Shown here piece by piece: positions 4,661 to 5,582 of a stretch of DNA of 5,582 bases; the stretch's first letter is position 1; each line of letters begins with the position of its first letter. The notes beneath the pieces were generated by a model that worked only from the letters and a program-made list of their open reading frames with translations, was not told the DNA's origin and did no database searches. Origin of the DNA: Duncaniella sp. (lineage in GTDB: Bacteria > Bacteroidota > Bacteroidia > Bacteroidales > Muribaculaceae); assembly GCF_029054785.1 (NCBI RefSeq), contig NZ_JAIDEN010000006.1, forward strand, positions 1-5,582, given 5' to 3'. The position numbers and the translations under genes are program-made.

Positions 4661-5582
4661 TTAATGATTTCGTCTCAGAATATAGGAGTAGGTATGGCCG
4701 GCCTGCCATGTGGTCGACGGCAGAGCAAGTGTGATGCTGCTTCCGTGTTCACTGCCTTCACCCGCTCCCTTGTTCTGGGAATAGTGGACGGCGAGTGTTA
4801 TTTTGTCTGTTGATTGGGGTATCATCATAAACATTTCGTCTCCGTTCAGGATGTCAAGAAGTATTGTTGAGTTCTGATATATCGCGTCAACATCCATGCT
4901 GACACTCGAATTTGCCCCTCCCTGCGAGCCTGGAATAATCTGCCAGTTGCCAGCCTGACTTGCTATGGTACGATTGGGGAAATACACTCCGGCCATGTAG
5001 GCATTGCTGATGGTCACGCCATAGATATGACAGTCGGCAAACAGTCCGGCTTCAAATTTCACTTTGATTGCAGACATGATATGCTGAAATTGCAGGAAAA
5101 TGGATCCTGATGTGGCATTGGCAACGTCATCACAAGCAACAAGAATGTCTTTTTGCTCTTTTGCGACAGATGACAGACCGACGGTAAGAGCTGGAACGGC
5201 GTTCATGTCCTTATCAATATATTTTTGTCCATGATCAAACGGCGCAACAGCAAAGAACTGGAGTTTATAGCCTTTTCCCGGCCAGATGTGCTGATTCTCG
5301 GTTGCCCATTTGCCGCTTGCCCGGCTTGCTTTCTCGTTGTAAAAGTAGTTCGGGCTGGTGTATCCCTCGTCTGTTCTGGCAAGGTAAGCGGACACAGCAA
5401 AGTCATTAGGTCCATTCAGATAATTGCCTCTGCTGACATCGTTGGCGATACCGGCGGATTCTGAAATTTCGACTTTGAGATCACCAAGCTCGTTGTCGGT
5501 CAGATCAATCCGGTCGATTATTTTTTCTGTCAGGCTGCGAGACATGGCTCTTAAAAACATATACGATCCCAACAGACAAGAG
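4661..5582 (-). CDS. Fimbrillin/Mfa-like family protein (5' end uncertain, frame open to the window edge)
   Basis: Counting from the TTG at 5572 there are 303 residues. The pattern is that of Bacteroidales fimbrillin/Mfa-like surface proteins (type V pilus subunits or tip adhesins). Landmarks are a beta-rich first domain with SRGNYLNGPNDFAVSAYLA (47-65) and YNEKASRASGKWATENQHIW (78-97) followed by PGKGYKLQFFAVAPFD. A central IFLQFQHIMSAIKVKFE (158-174) leads into VTISNAYMAGVYF (186-198). A FMMIPQ segment (248-253) precedes the C-terminal strand WQAGHTYSYILRR (289-301). Such proteins usually carry a lipoprotein signal peptide, are exported to the surface and polymerise by strand exchange. No complete signal peptide lies inside the window. 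Possible starts are ATG 5545, ATG 5560 and TTG 5572, but the frame stays open to 5582, with residues SCLLGSYMF at the edge. The true start and any lipobox may therefore lie further right, or the gene may be 5'-truncated. It converges on the MATE gene and ends in the terminator at 4539-4572. Confidence 0.78.
   Translation of the reverse strand, partial: SCLLGSYMFLRAMSRSLTEKIIDRIDLTDNELGDLKVEISESAGIANDVSRGNYLNGPNDFAVSAYLARTDEGYTSPNYFYNEKASRASGKWATENQHIWPGKGYKLQFFAVAPFDHGQKYIDKDMNAVPALTVGLSSVAKEQKDILVACDDVANATSGSIFLQFQHIMSAIKVKFEAGLFADCHIYGVTISNAYMAGVYFPNRTIASQAGNWQIIPGSQGGANSSVSMDVDAIYQNSTILLDILNGDEMFMMIPQSTDKITLAVHYSQNKGAGEGSEHGSSITLALPSTTWQAGHTYSYILRRNH

Noticed and set aside
5203..5464. Short open frames overlapping the fimbrillin-like gene
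   Set aside because: They are out-of-frame or antisense to the coding frame and show no domain pattern.
1..5582. CRISPR array
   Set aside because: No regularly spaced direct repeats with unique spacers were seen. The only short-period repeats are at 418-449 and 623-654.

Overview
The window looks like chromosomal DNA from a gut-type Bacteroidales bacterium, perhaps close to Muribaculaceae or Bacteroides. The evidence is the promoter grammar (TTTG, about 20 bp, TAnnTTTG), weak Shine-Dalgarno use, a fimbrillin/Mfa-like adhesin gene and moderate-GC coding sequence. The family-level placement is an inference from style and gene content.

Layout, left to right. Positions 1-180 hold no gene I can assign. 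A tRNA-Lys(CTT) gene on the minus strand (243-315) has a textbook Bacteroidetes promoter (350-381) and an intrinsic terminator (181-218). A gene-free stretch (382-735) carries two near-copies of a promoter module and a 16-bp tandem repeat. Three plus-strand genes follow: a DUF3737 beta-helix-like protein (736-1587), a MalY/PatB-type PLP-dependent C-S lyase/aminotransferase (1934-3091) and a 12-helix MATE exporter (3100-4500). The lyase and exporter genes are 8 bp apart and almost certainly co-transcribed. The right end is a converging minus-strand fimbrillin/Mfa-like gene (4661 to the window edge), with a terminator hairpin at 4544-4572.

The most striking feature is a 275-bp, AT-rich, transposase-free element at 1647-1921 between the DUF3737 gene and the lyase gene. 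It has about 33-bp terminal inverted repeats (30 of 33 paired) and apparent TAA target duplications, the hallmarks of a MITE derived from an insertion sequence. It ends about 12 bp before the lyase start codon, so it supplies nearly the whole 5' leader of that gene. It also carries an open frame joined in phase to the enzyme. A 24-bp palindrome just upstream (1593-1616) has the same TAA|GAGG...CCTC|TAA boundary and an end sequence related to the element's own.

The DUF3737, lyase and exporter trio could work as a small metabolite-handling or detoxification unit: a cytosolic C-S lyase or aminotransferase followed by an exporter, with a beta-helix protein of unknown role. This is an inference from gene order. 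No wholly new system is proved by this sequence alone.
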